A DNA stretch of 64,000 nucleotides, from assembly GCA_000634415.1 (NCBI GenBank), contig JFNH01000004.1, positions 42,217 through 106,216 of the forward strand, given 5' to 3'. Positions 44,818-53,805 of this stretch are shown here, piece after piece (position 1 is the first letter of the stretch; every line of letters begins with the position of its first letter). The translations under genes were made by a program, and so were the position numbers. The stretch comes from Prochlorococcus sp. scB245a_519A13. GTDB taxonomy: Bacteria > Cyanobacteriota > Cyanobacteriia > PCC-6307 > Cyanobiaceae. The notes under the pieces are model-generated. The model was not told the DNA's origin. It saw only the letters and a program-made list of their open reading frames with translations, and ran no database searches.

Positions 44818-46484
44818 TGTTAAGGCTTCCATTTTCGCAAGAACCGATACCAATAAATAATTGGGATGTAATCGTTATAGGCGCTGGAGCTGCTGGCCTT
44901 ATGACTTGTCTTGAATTACCTTCAAATTTAAAAGTGCTTCTTTTAAATAGAAATACTAGTAAGGTATCTTCCAGTAGATGGGCTCAAGGAGGAATCGCAT
45001 CTGTTGTGAGACAAGATGATTCATTTGATCTTCATGCTCAGGATACTTTAAAAGCAGGTGATGGACTATGTGATTTTCAAGCTGTAGAAATGTTAGTTAA
45101 AGAAGCTCCATGTTGTGTAGAAAGGTTGCAGAATTTAGGGATGATTTTTGATCAAAGTTCTGATCAACTAGCTACTACCTTGGAAGCAGCCCATTCACGA
45201 AGAAGAGTCCTACATGTTAAGGATCGTACTGGACGAGCATTAGTTGAAGTTTTAGAAGATCATATTGAGAATCAAAAAAATATCTTTCACTGCAGGGGTG
45301 TAAGAGTAACTGAACTTCTCATTGAAAATAAAGAATGTAGAGGAGTTCAGGTTCTTGATGGAGCAAATTTATATTGGATTCAATCTAGAGCTGTTGTTTT
45401 GGCTACAGGTGGGGGTGGACACTTATATACTAATACAACAAATCCTGCTCAATCATCTGGTGAAGGGATTGCTCTTGCATGGAGAGCAGGCGCTGCTATC
45501 GAAGATTTAGAGTTTGTACAATTTCATCCAACCGCTTTAAAATTTTATGGCGCACCTTGCTTCTTAATATCTGAGGCACTTAGAGGGGAAGGGGCGATTT
45601 TAGTTGATAAAAATGGTGAAAGTCCAGTTAAAAATCTTGAAAATCGTGATTTAGCTACTAGAGATCAGGTCAGCAGAGCAATTATGAAAAATATGCATGA
45701 TAATAATGTAGATCACGTTGGCTTAGATCTTCGGTATATTGACCCAGAAAAAATTTTAGAGCGCTTCCCCACGATCTTAAGTCGATGTCAGGATTATGGC
45801 GTTAATCCTCTAAATGAGGTTATTCCCGTTGCTCCTGCAGCTCATTATTGGATGGGAGGTGTTAAAACTGATTTAAATGCATCTTCAACAAGAAAAGGAT
45901 TATATGCCGTTGGAGAAGTTGCTTCTACAGGTGTGCATGGTGCTAATAGACTGGCAAGTAATTCACTGATGGAGTGTCTTGTTTTCGCAAGAAAAATGTC
46001 TTCAATTGTTTTAAATGACCTTTCTAAATCTATAAAATTTGATAGATCTTTTCAAGAGTTTGATATTGAAGATCCTAAAGAAGATCAAATTTCTAGAATT
46101 GCTGAAAAGATAGATGAACTAAGAAAATTATGTTGGTTAAATTTAGGTGTATCTCGAAATAAGGTAAATATGAGTAAATTTTTAAATTACATTCAAAATG
46201 ATATAGATAAATTACATAAAAATGATTTACTAAATAGTCTTGAAAAAATAAAATTTGATCAAAAAATAAAACTTAGTGAACGCAATAGGAGAGCATTAAA
46301 TCTTTTACTTGATTTAAAGAATAGACAAATAACCACCATAACTTTATTAAAAGCTTGTCTATTTAGAGAAGAAAGTAGAGGAGGGCACTATAGAGATGAT
46401 TTCCCTGATAAAGAGAAAAATTGGGAATGCCATACTAGACAACAGTTAGATCAAAAAATTAAAAAAAGATTTATTAAAAATTAA
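44817..46484 (+). CDS. nadB: L-aspartate oxidase
   Basis: 555 aa flavoenzyme that oxidises aspartate to iminoaspartate, the first step of NAD synthesis. The FAD motif is VIGAGAAGLMT; SSRWAQGGIASV and the substrate segment EFVQFHPTALKF followed by LISEALRGEGAILVD are typical, as are the HYWMGGVKTDLN and GANRLASNSLMEC motifs. The C-terminal helical domain contains the ESRGGHYRDDFP signature. It is coupled to the DUF3120 gene and overlaps the end of the convergent VKOR gene by 11 bases. Confidence 0.96.
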   Translation: MLRLPFSQEPIPINNWDVIVIGAGAAGLMTCLELPSNLKVLLLNRNTSKVSSSRWAQGGIASVVRQDDSFDLHAQDTLKAGDGLCDFQAVEMLVKEAPCCVERLQNLGMIFDQSSDQLATTLEAAHSRRRVLHVKDRTGRALVEVLEDHIENQKNIFHCRGVRVTELLIENKECRGVQVLDGANLYWIQSRAVVLATGGGGHLYTNTTNPAQSSGEGIALAWRAGAAIEDLEFVQFHPTALKFYGAPCFLISEALRGEGAILVDKNGESPVKNLENRDLATRDQVSRAIMKNMHDNNVDHVGLDLRYIDPEKILERFPTILSRCQDYGVNPLNEVIPVAPAAHYWMGGVKTDLNASSTRKGLYAVGEVASTGVHGANRLASNSLMECLVFARKMSSIVLNDLSKSIKFDRSFQEFDIEDPKEDQISRIAEKIDELRKLCWLNLGVSRNKVNMSKFLNYIQNDIDKLHKNDLLNSLEKIKFDQKIKLSERNRRALNLLLDLKNRQITTITLLKACLFREESRGGHYRDDFPDKEKNWECHTRQQLDQKIKKRFIKN

Positions 46485-47409
46485 GATCTCCCTGATAGTC
46501 GGTTTTTGATGCTAATTCATTCAAGTTACGCGTACCACTAATTATTTCTCCGTTTATTTCCCAAGAAGGAAATCCACTGATTCCTTTCGTTTGGCATATC
46601 TCATACTCATTATCTTTACCATCTTTAGCACATTCAACTACTTTTAATTCCTTCACTGCTTCCTTACCAAATAATTGTTTCTGATCGTGGCAATGCGGGC
46701 ACCAGTATGCACTATACATAACAATATTGTTTTCACTTAAAAATTTTGCAAACTTTATCTTCTGGGGAGAGCTTGAAGTGGTAATTATTGGCGATACATT
46801 TTCAGTGGTGCCTGCAACATCAATAGCATTAGAGGGGTCAACGTTTGTTGACCAAATTAGACCCCCCAGCAGGACACTAATGGCTACAATGAAACCTCTA
46901 AAAATCATAGGTTCTCTACTTTCGAACTTTGCTCCAATCATAGAAATTATAAAGATAGAAAACGATAAAATTGCTGAAAGTATACAAAAAAAGCAATATG
47001 CTTGAATCTTAAAAAACATTATATTTATCAATAAAAAGCTAAATGTTGATGACGCACAAGAGATTAGAAATACTAACCACCATAAAAACTTATTTAGTTT
47101 TTCTTTTGGGGAAATTAGATTAAGCGAGAGTATTATTGTGATAATTAATATTGATAAATATGTTATGAATCCAGCTAATGAGAGAGGTATATTAATTTGA
47201 TTATTTTCAAATAAAGTACCCCAAGGACTATTTAAAACTGTTTCACAACCATTTTGTATCCCTGGGCATGAAAGCGAAGTAAATAATCCCCAGTTTTTTA
47301 AAGTAATAGAACCTGTGTCAACTATGCCTATAGTGCTGAGAATTGCGATTATGATTTTTGACCATTTCAAATCTTTTTTATTTCTTCTGTTTAAAGTCTT
47401 AAGCGCCAT
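46474..47409 (-). CDS. Vitamin K epoxide reductase-thioredoxin fusion
   Basis: 311 aa. A four- or five-helix VKOR domain has the loop cysteines Cys48 and Cys55 (SCPGIQNGCE) and the active pair Cys139-x-x-Cys142 (YCFFC). It is followed by a membrane helix and a thioredoxin-like domain with Cys237-Pro-His-Cys240 (YWCPHC). Such fusions form disulfides in lumenal or periplasmic proteins, passing electrons to quinone; the plant homolog LTO1 acts on photosystem II assembly. All eight family cysteines seem present. It is divergent from rimO. Confidence 0.93.
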   Translation of the reverse strand: MALKTLNRRNKKDLKWSKIIIAILSTIGIVDTGSITLKNWGLFTSLSCPGIQNGCETVLNSPWGTLFENNQINIPLSLAGFITYLSILIITIILSLNLISPKEKLNKFLWWLVFLISCASSTFSFLLINIMFFKIQAYCFFCILSAILSFSIFIISMIGAKFESREPMIFRGFIVAISVLLGGLIWSTNVDPSNAIDVAGTTENVSPIITTSSSPQKIKFAKFLSENNIVMYSAYWCPHCHDQKQLFGKEAVKELKVVECAKDGKDNEYEICQTKGISGFPSWEINGEIISGTRNLNELASKTDYQGDLNF

Positions 47410-47514
47410 ACAAAATCAAAGTTTGATATTTACATTATCTATCCTAATATTATCTTGGCATGAGAGTTATATCCGAAATGCTGTTTAAATCTTTTAATTC
47501 TTATTTTTCAAGTT

Positions 47515-48879
47515 GTGAAGCAAAATAGTCTCAATGTAAAAGCAAAAAAACTTTCTAAGATTGCATTCAGTCATGTTGGTTGTGAGAAAAATCTTGTTGA
47601 TACTGAACATATGCAAGGCTTATTAGATAAAGAGGGTTATGAAGTTGACAGCAATATTAATGATGCAAATGTTGTTGTTGTAAATACTTGCAGTTTTATT
47701 GAAACAGCTAGAGAAGAATCTATTAGAAAAATTCTAGAATATACAAATCAAGGAAAGGAAGTAATAGTTGCAGGTTGTATGGCTCAGCATTTTAAAGATG
47801 AGCTTATAAAAGAAATCCCTGAAATAAAAGGTTTGGTTGGAACAGGAGATTATCAAAAGATAGCCAAGGTTTTAGACAGAGTAGAAAAAGGGGAAATCGT
47901 TAATGAAGTTTCAAAAATACCGGAATTTATTGCGGATGAGGAATTGCCTCGTTTTGTAGATAAAAACAAATTTGTTGCTTATCTTCGGATTGCTGAAGGC
48001 TGCAACTATAATTGCGCTTTTTGTATTATTCCTAAGTTGAGAGGACCTCAAAGAAGTAGAACAATAGAATCTATAGTTTCAGAAGCCAAAAGTCTCGCAA
48101 AAAAGGGTATTCAAGAAATCATATTAATTAGTCAAATAACGACTAATTATGGTCAGGATATTTATGGAAAACCATCATTAGCTAAACTTTTGAATGAGCT
48201 TTCTAAAGTTTCAATTCCTTGGATAAGGATACATTATGCTTATCCAACAGGTTTAACTGATGAAGTTATTAGAGCTTTCAAAGATTCCAAGAATATAGTG
48301 CCTTATTTTGATTTACCACTTCAGCATAGTCATCCAGATGTGTTGAAGAGTATGAATAGACCTTGGCAAGCTTCTTTGAATGAATCAATTTTGGAGAAAA
48401 TTAGAGAAGAAATTCCATCTGCTGTATTAAGAACTAGTCTCATTGTTGGTTTCCCGGGAGAAAAAAAAGAAAATTTTGAACATCTTCTCGAATTTTTGGA
48501 TAGGCATAAATTTGATCATGTTGGAGTTTTTATTTTTTCTCCTGAGGAAGGAACTGCAGCTTTTAATTTGCCAAATAAAGTATCTCCAGAGGTTGCAGAG
48601 GCAAGAAAAGATAACATTATTTCAGTTCAACAAAATATCTCTAAAGAAAAAAATCAGACATATGTTGGTTCAAAAATGAAGATTTTGGTAGAACAAATAT
48701 CAAATAATAACGAATTAATTGGTCGGTCCTACAATTTTGCGCCTGAAATTGACGGAACTGTAATTTTGGCTGTTAAAGAGAAAATTGATTTGAAAAATTA
48801 TATTGGTAAATTTGTTGAAGCAAATATTTCTTTTGCTGATGAATATGATTTATATGGAGAGACTATTAAAATTTTGTAG
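47515..48879 (+). CDS. rimO: Ribosomal protein S12 methylthiotransferase
   Basis: 454 aa. It adds a methylthio group to an Asp of ribosomal protein S12 using two 4Fe-4S clusters. The N-terminal cluster cysteines are in [15 protein letters not shown] and AGCMAQ. The radical-SAM cluster is [11 protein letters not shown], followed by the segment [10 protein letters not shown]-terminal TRAM domain binds substrate. RimO rather than MiaB is indicated by [16 protein letters not shown]. The start is GTG 47515. Confidence 0.95.
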   Translation: MKQNSLNVKAKKLSKIAFSHVGCEKNLVDTEHMQGLLDKEGYEVDSNINDANVVVVNTCSFIETAREESIRKILEYTNQGKEVIVAGCMAQHFKDELIKEIPEIKGLVGTGDYQKIAKVLDRVEKGEIVNEVSKIPEFIADEELPRFVDKNKFVAYLRIAEGCNYNCAFCIIPKLRGPQRSRTIESIVSEAKSLAKKGIQEIILISQITTNYGQDIYGKPSLAKLLNELSKVSIPWIRIHYAYPTGLTDEVIRAFKDSKNIVPYFDLPLQHSHPDVLKSMNRPWQASLNESILEKIREEIPSAVLRTSLIVGFPGEKKENFEHLLEFLDRHKFDHVGVFIFSPEEGTAAFNLPNKVSPEVAEARKDNIISVQQNISKEKNQTYVGSKMKILVEQISNNNELIGRSYNFAPEIDGTVILAVKEKIDLKNYIGKFVEANISFADEYDLYGETIKIL

Positions 48880-48883
48880 TTTT

Positions 48884-48976
48884 TTAAATTAATTTAACTG
48901 CTCTTAATAGCTTATCTAATGCGAAAGCAGCTCCAAAACCAAAACCAATAAATGCAAAATAGAAAATGATGTTCAT
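48884..48976 (-). CDS. petL: Probable cytochrome b6f subunit PetL (30 aa)
   Basis: On the minus strand ATG 48976 opens 30 codons. The peptide is one hydrophobic helix (FYFAFIGFGFGAAFAL) with a basic end, LLRAVKLI. Known cyanobacterial PetL peptides have the same length, one helix and the same IKLI-type C-terminus. PetL is a peripheral one-helix subunit that stabilises the b6f complex. It is convergent with rimO (4 bases). Other single-helix subunits cannot be fully excluded. Confidence 0.5.
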   Translation of the reverse strand: MNIIFYFAFIGFGFGAAFALDKLLRAVKLI

Positions 48977-49040
48977 TAATTTTTTTATTTTTATTTAATT
49001 TAACATCAGATGAAAAGATTAGTTTTTTTCGTTTAATTTC

Positions 49041-49427
49041 TTAATCTTGGATATATGGTAATTTTTTGTATAAACATTCTTCTGCTTTTTGTAGTTCTCG
49101 GCCTAAATATAGAGCATGATCGAATCTTGTTATTAAGTCATTTCTTTCTTCAGTGATCAATATTCCAAGTTGTTTCGCACTAATTCCTTCAAAAACTTCA
49201 TTACAAACTCTTTTATTTTGAGAGTCGCATTTAATTGGTTCATTTGTTTCTGGGTCAAGCGCATAGCCTTCCTCATCGATATTATTTAAAAAGTGCTCTA
49301 AAATTATTTTATTTTCTTCTAAATCTACTTTTATAATGAAATAACCGTTTGGATCTAAGTCTATATATCGGTTGGATAGACTATTATCAATCTTTATTTT
49401 TTCATCTAAACTTTGACTTGAATCCAT
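49041..49427 (-). CDS. DUF4346-type protein, 128 aa
   Basis: The segments LDPNGYFIIKVDLEENKIILEH and RFDHALYLGRELQKAEECL, ending in PYIQD, match the DUF4346 domain, which elsewhere is attached to dihydropteroate-synthase-like proteins or stands alone in cyanobacteria. No membrane segment or catalytic motif is seen. Function is unknown. It lies 64 bases downstream of nothing in its own direction other than the FemAB-like gene, 60 bases upstream on the same strand. Confidence 0.65.
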   Translation of the reverse strand: MDSSQSLDEKIKIDNSLSNRYIDLDPNGYFIIKVDLEENKIILEHFLNNIDEEGYALDPETNEPIKCDSQNKRVCNEVFEGISAKQLGILITEERNDLITRFDHALYLGRELQKAEECLYKKLPYIQD

Positions 49428-49488
49428 TTTGGGAATTTAATTTCAAACTATATTACTAATATAATCTTTGGTAAAGCCGAATAATTTT

Positions 49489-50643
49489 TTATTTAAAGGG
49501 TATAGATTTATTTTCTAAATCAATTTCCATCTCGGTTTGTTTATTCACTTCATTTATCCAAGGACTAATTATATTTTCCATATTTTTGTCAAACCACTTA
49601 TGCAAGCTAATGGTGCTTTTTGCAAAAAAACCCCTCCGCCTTTTATGTTTACCACCCGCTCCGGGATCAAACAAATGGATACTATTTTTTATTGCCCATT
49701 CAATTGGCTGGTAATAGCATAATTCAAAATGCAAATTAGATATTTCTTCTTGACTACCCCAATATCTACCCCATAAGTTGTTTTGATTTTTAACGCACAT
49801 CGACATAGCAAAAATTTCATTTGAATCATGTTTTGATGCACTAAAAAGTAAAAGATTTTTTTTATTGTCAACCAGTGTTTCGAAAAATGTAGATGTTAGA
49901 TATTTACTTCCCCAAACTCCCCACCTCGAACAATGCTGTTCATAAAAATTATGCATTTTTTTGAGTATTTCTTGGTTTATATCATCTTCATTAAAAATTT
50001 CTACCTTAATATCTTGTTTAGTAATTGATTTCCTCTCTTTTTTTATATTTTTTCTCTGATTAGAGTTAAATCTAGAAAGAAAATCATTAAATGTTTTTTC
50101 TCCATTACTCCTCCATTCACTGCTGGAATTTATCCATTCATGGTATCCCAAAGATTTAAGATGTTTGCCCCAGCTTTCATCAATATATAAAAAATTACAA
50201 CTTAGAATTTTGTTTGTAATCGCAAAACTTTCGATGTGGTTTATAAGTAAATTTGTAATTTCTTTCTTGTCTTTATTTTTTTTATAAAGAAATTGATATC
50301 CATTTACAGGACTATAAGGACTCATTCCAATTAATTTAGGGTAATAATTTAAATTCAGCTCTTGAGCCAATCTTGCAAATGATTGGTCAAAAATGAATTC
50401 GCCATAGCTATGATTTTTTAAAAAAAGTGGGGCAATTCCTAATATCTCTTCATTTTTATAAGCAACAAAATATAGAGGCTGCCAACCAGTTTCTCTTGAA
50501 ACACTTTTAGAGATCTCAAGGTTTTTAATCCAAGTCCATTCATAAAATGGATTATTAATTTCATTTGCTAATTCATTCCATATCTCCTTGGAGATTTCCT
50601 TTATTGACAATTTGACTTCAACTTTATGTATTTTTTGGTTCAT
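49489..50643 (-). CDS. FemAB/GNAT-like acyltransferase (COG3146)
   Basis: 384 aa. Conserved segments include NPFYEWTWIKNLE, SYGEFIFDQSFARLAQEL, YYPKLIGMSPYSPVNGYQF and the C-terminal FELCYYQPIEWAI-x-LFDPGAGGKHKRRRGF. These match a family once called DUF482, related in fold to FemAB and other N-acyltransferases that add amino acids to peptidoglycan precursors or tRNA. Substrate is not known. It precedes the RibD-C gene region on the same strand (17-base gap to 50661). Confidence 0.87.
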   Translation of the reverse strand: MNQKIHKVEVKLSIKEISKEIWNELANEINNPFYEWTWIKNLEISKSVSRETGWQPLYFVAYKNEEILGIAPLFLKNHSYGEFIFDQSFARLAQELNLNYYPKLIGMSPYSPVNGYQFLYKKNKDKKEITNLLINHIESFAITNKILSCNFLYIDESWGKHLKSLGYHEWINSSSEWRSNGEKTFNDFLSRFNSNQRKNIKKERKSITKQDIKVEIFNEDDINQEILKKMHNFYEQHCSRWGVWGSKYLTSTFFETLVDNKKNLLLFSASKHDSNEIFAMSMCVKNQNNLWGRYWGSQEEISNLHFELCYYQPIEWAIKNSIHLFDPGAGGKHKRRRGFFAKSTISLHKWFDKNMENIISPWINEVNKQTEMEIDLENKSIPFK

Positions 50644-50660
50644 TTATTATTGAAACTATT

Positions 50661-51311
50661 TCAAATCTTTTTGTAATGAACATGGATTTCATTATTCATT
50701 AAATTTTTAATTGATTTTATTTCCCATAGCCTTTTGAGATTAAAAATCGCATTTGTTTGTTCTGGAGGGATCCATGTATATATACCCCCAATAATTCGTG
50801 GAATTATTGTAATTTTTATATCTGTTATTAGATCCTCTTTTATGAATGAATTTATAAGTTTTGCACCTCCTAACAGAGCTAAATCATTTATCCCTTGTTT
50901 TTTAAGTGAAATTAAAGTTTTTTTCCATGAATCTTCGAAAAAGAGTTCTTTCTCGAATTCATTATTCGGCGAATTATCAACTTTACTTGAGCTTATTAGC
51001 CATCTTCTAATTGGTTGACGAAAGTATTTCCAATTACTGTTAAATTTTTTGCTATTTGAAGCAACTATAGAAATTGGTTGGCTTTTTGATATATTTACTT
51101 CGTCATTATCAGTGAGATTTTTAACTAGGTAAGTTGATTGATGAGCTATTAAAGTACCTAAACCAAAAATGGTGGCGTCAACCATTGATAAGTTTTGATT
51201 TAATATTTTTTTATCTTCATCGCTTCCAAGATGCGATTCTCCACCTCTAGGAAATGCAATTCTCCCATCAAGACTTGATGCTATAACAACTATTACTCTT
51301 GGTATATTCAA
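50661..51311 (-). CDS. RibD C-terminal-domain reductase
   Basis: 216 aa, similar to the reductase half of RibD and to dihydrofolate reductase. The N-terminal VIVVIASSLDGRIAFPRGGE carries the substrate-binding Ser-x-Asp-Gly-Arg motif, and LALLGGAKLINSFI is the NADPH-binding glycine-rich turn. RibD-C reduces the ribosylamino group of a pyrimidine in riboflavin synthesis, but stand-alone copies may act on other pterin or pyrimidine compounds. Its TTG start overlaps the stop of the tandem PTPS gene by 2 bases, so the pair is coupled. No deaminase domain is present. Confidence 0.88.
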   Translation of the reverse strand: MNIPRVIVVIASSLDGRIAFPRGGESHLGSDEDKKILNQNLSMVDATIFGLGTLIAHQSTYLVKNLTDNDEVNISKSQPISIVASNSKKFNSNWKYFRQPIRRWLISSSKVDNSPNNEFEKELFFEDSWKKTLISLKKQGINDLALLGGAKLINSFIKEDLITDIKITIIPRIIGGIYTWIPPEQTNAIFNLKRLWEIKSIKNLMNNEIHVHYKKI

Positions 51312-52234
51312 GTTTGCGTTACTAAACTATTTTCCAATGTCAACTTCAACGAATTATTTAACTTTTGATCAACATAAATTTCTGCAGCATTATTTGGACT
51401 CTCCTGGAGTCTTATTTTGTGTAATGTTGCACCAAGATTATGTATTGGTTTTTTAAGAATATCAGAAATATATAAAGCTATATTTTCAGCAGTTGGAACA
51501 CAATTATGGAAAAATTCGATGTCTTTATTGAGAAAAGTATGATCTAGTTGTTCAACAACTAAATCGTTAATTATCTCTTGGAGGGCAGATAAGTCGCAAA
51601 CCATTCCTGTTCTTTTATCAATGTCTCCTTTTACAGTTATATCGACAAGATAGTTATGACCATGTCCATTAACTCTGGCACATTTTCCATAGATTTTTTT
51701 ATTTTCATCAAAGGATATCTCTTCTTTTGCAAGTCTATGAGCGGCTGCAAAATGAGTTTGAACTGTTAAAAATGCTTCCATGTTTTTTCCAAAATAATCT
51801 GCCCATAAATTTGGGTTTTCATAAAGTCTTAGACTTGTAAGAGGTAAATCATCCTTCAGACGACTCCAAATTACCTGTACTAATGCTTCAGTTGTGGGAA
51901 GTATACCTTCTTGATTATTAACATTAAATTCAGGCCAGACATCATTTAAAAAACGAAAATCTAATTGTCCAGTAACCTTATCTTTAATAGAGTGTTTTAC
52001 ATCAGAGAGATTAAGTACCATTCCATCAGAGTCTAGTTCTCCTCCCATTGAAACAATAAGTTCATAATTATGACCATGACCTGGTGCAATACTGCACTTT
52101 CCAAAAAGAGATAAATTTTCTTCTGGGCTTTTTTCAGGGAGCCAATAACGGTGACTAGAACTAAAGCAGGCACGTCGAGTTATGACGCATTCACGTCCTT
52201 TTCCATGAGATGGTTTGGATTGTGTAGAAGTCAT
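51308..52234 (-). CDS. Tandem 6-pyruvoyl-tetrahydropterin synthase-like protein
   Basis: 308 aa with two PTPS/QueD units. The first (about 18-145) has the zinc ligands His28, His53 and His55 and Cys47 in GKCSIAPGHGHNY. The second (about 155-290) has His166, Cys185, His191 and His193 in GKCARVNGHGHNY. The second keeps the catalytic Asp231-His232 (QLDHTFLN), but the first reads QLDFRFLN, so its His is replaced by Phe93. The C-x5-HGH spacing is that of PTPS rather than of QueD (CxxxHGH). Product could be a tetrahydropterin or a queuosine intermediate. It is coupled to the RibD-C gene and divergent from aroK. Confidence 0.9.
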   Translation of the reverse strand: MTSTQSKPSHGKGRECVITRRACFSSSHRYWLPEKSPEENLSLFGKCSIAPGHGHNYELIVSMGGELDSDGMVLNLSDVKHSIKDKVTGQLDFRFLNDVWPEFNVNNQEGILPTTEALVQVIWSRLKDDLPLTSLRLYENPNLWADYFGKNMEAFLTVQTHFAAAHRLAKEEISFDENKKIYGKCARVNGHGHNYLVDITVKGDIDKRTGMVCDLSALQEIINDLVVEQLDHTFLNKDIEFFHNCVPTAENIALYISDILKKPIHNLGATLHKIRLQESPNNAAEIYVDQKLNNSLKLTLENSLVTQT

Positions 52235-52284
52235 ACCTGTCTGCGATAATACTATCTTAAGGTTTTAAATACGCTTTTGTCTTT

Positions 52285-52842
52285 ATGGAACGATCCATTA
52301 TCGAAAAAACAGTTCATGCTATTAAGGGCAGAAGCATATTTTTAATAGGAATGATGGGTTCGGGTAAGTCACAAACTGGTTTGAAGCTGGCTGAATTATT
52401 GAGGTATAAATACATTGATTTAGATTCATTAATAGAGAAGTTGGCAAAAAAATCTATCAATCAAATTTTTAAGGATGAAGGAGAAGATAATTTCCGCAAA
52501 TTAGAAGCAAACTGCCTTAAAGAAACTATCAAAATTCCTTCATTAGTAATCTCAACTGGGGGAGGAATAGTTACCAAATCGGAAAACTGGGGAATCTTAA
52601 GACAGGGAATAATTGCTTGGATAGATCTCGACAAAGATATAGCAATTGAAAGATTGAAAAATGAAATTGAAAATAGGCCACTTCTTCAGGGAAAGAATCT
52701 AAATGATCTATACATGAGCATTTTTCAATCTAGAGAAAATTTGTATTCTCAAGCAGATTTCAGAATTCAAGTAAAAAAAGAAAATATTGAAGAAGTTGCT
52801 ATGAAAATAATTAATGCAATTCATAAAGAAATAATCAGTTAA
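52285..52842 (+). CDS. aroK: Shikimate kinase
   Basis: 185 aa. It phosphorylates shikimate in aromatic amino-acid synthesis. Walker A is GMMGSGKSQTG; the shikimate-binding Asp-Ser-x-Ile segment is DLDSLIEK; STGGGIV supplies the GGG motif; and the lid arginine lies in ENRPLLQ. The N-terminal extension of about 15 residues is typical of marine picocyanobacteria. It overlaps the end of the convergent CRR7-like gene by 4 bases. Confidence 0.95.
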   Translation: MERSIIEKTVHAIKGRSIFLIGMMGSGKSQTGLKLAELLRYKYIDLDSLIEKLAKKSINQIFKDEGEDNFRKLEANCLKETIKIPSLVISTGGGIVTKSENWGILRQGIIAWIDLDKDIAIERLKNEIENRPLLQGKNLNDLYMSIFQSRENLYSQADFRIQVKKENIEEVAMKIINAIHKEIIS

Positions 52843-53096
52843 TCTGGTTCAATTCTTACTGCAAACCATTTGATAACGTATCCTAATTTTATTTCTAATT
52901 CATAAGTGCTTTCCAATAATTCTTCAAAAAAATCCTGATCAGGATCTTCTATATTTTGATATATTGTTTGTGTTTCTGTCTTACTAAGCCAATTCTTCAA
53001 CCATAAAATTGCTTCTTGCTTTGATACAATTTTTTCCTTTGAATCTGGCTCTAACAATACATAATGATCTGATGCTCTTATTAGTGGATTTGACAT
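52839..53096 (-). CDS. CRR7-like protein, 85 aa
   Basis: The segments HYVLLEPDSKEKI and the C-terminal YELEIKLGYVIKWFAVRIEPD fit the CRR7 (DUF3571) family, whose chloroplast member is needed for assembly of the NDH-1 A subcomplex. It is soluble, acidic, and of normal length. Its ATG (53096-53094) is separated by one base from the ATG of the divergent gene at 53098. CRR7 assignment is by pattern memory and would gain from a profile search. Confidence 0.65.
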   Translation of the reverse strand: MSNPLIRASDHYVLLEPDSKEKIVSKQEAILWLKNWLSKTETQTIYQNIEDPDQDFFEELLESTYELEIKLGYVIKWFAVRIEPD

Positions 53097-53097
53097 A

Positions 53098-53805
53098 ATG
53101 AAAATTCTTCTTGGATTAATTCTTTGCTTGATTTTTCAAGGAATTTTTTTAGAAAGTTCTTTTGCTCTAGTAGATTCTAACGTACGAGAGTTTTTGGAAA
53201 ATCGTGTAAATCAATGGCCAGAATTATATTTGCCAAATTTTAAATTATCGGATACTTCCAAGGATTTAATTTATCCTAAATGGTTCGAGGGGAATTGGCT
53301 TGTTACTTCTCAAGATATAGTTAACGATTCAGAAGAGCCAGTTATTTATAAAGTAAATTTCTTTAAGAATGATTCAGATTTAATTGTTGGTAATCGTGCA
53401 AAAAATTCTGAATCTATTGGAAAAGCAATATTTGGCGAAACTTTAATCAAGGTTGTAAATGATCCTCAATCTATTAATAATCAAATTACTTATTTAAAAG
53501 ATGATTTTTATATTGATTCAAGAATTACAGGGAGAAATCAGATCCAAGATAATGAAATTTTTTTCGCAGATGAGCTAGTTATTCAAACAGCACATAAGCC
53601 AGGTGCTTCAAGGATTAATCAGGTAGAGACTATTAGTAAATTTCAAAAATGTTCCGAAGAAATATTGGAAGTTGATAATTCAATCAAACCATCAATTTGT
53701 GGAGTGCAATATGTTGCCTCTTATGGTTCAAAAGTTGGTGATCCTTCTATTCATGCTATCAAAACAAATAAATATAAATTGAAGTTTGAATTTATTGAGA
53801 GTTAG
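53098..53805 (+). CDS. Exported or lumenal protein, DUF6816-like
   Basis: 235 aa. The first 24 residues are a signal peptide (MKILLGLILCLIFQGIFLES). The mature part has a beta-rich core with YPKWFEGNWLVTSQ, VGNRAKNSESIGKAIFG and QTAHKPGASRINQVETISKF. This resembles a plant/cyanobacterial family (DUF6816) of thylakoid-lumen type proteins with lipocalin-like fold. Two cysteines (FQKCSEE and SICGVQY) may form a disulfide. Its ATG lies one base from that of the divergent CRR7-like gene; it overlaps the GST gene end by 14 bases. Confidence 0.75.
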   Translation: MKILLGLILCLIFQGIFLESSFALVDSNVREFLENRVNQWPELYLPNFKLSDTSKDLIYPKWFEGNWLVTSQDIVNDSEEPVIYKVNFFKNDSDLIVGNRAKNSESIGKAIFGETLIKVVNDPQSINNQITYLKDDFYIDSRITGRNQIQDNEIFFADELVIQTAHKPGASRINQVETISKFQKCSEEILEVDNSIKPSICGVQYVASYGSKVGDPSIHAIKTNKYKLKFEFIES

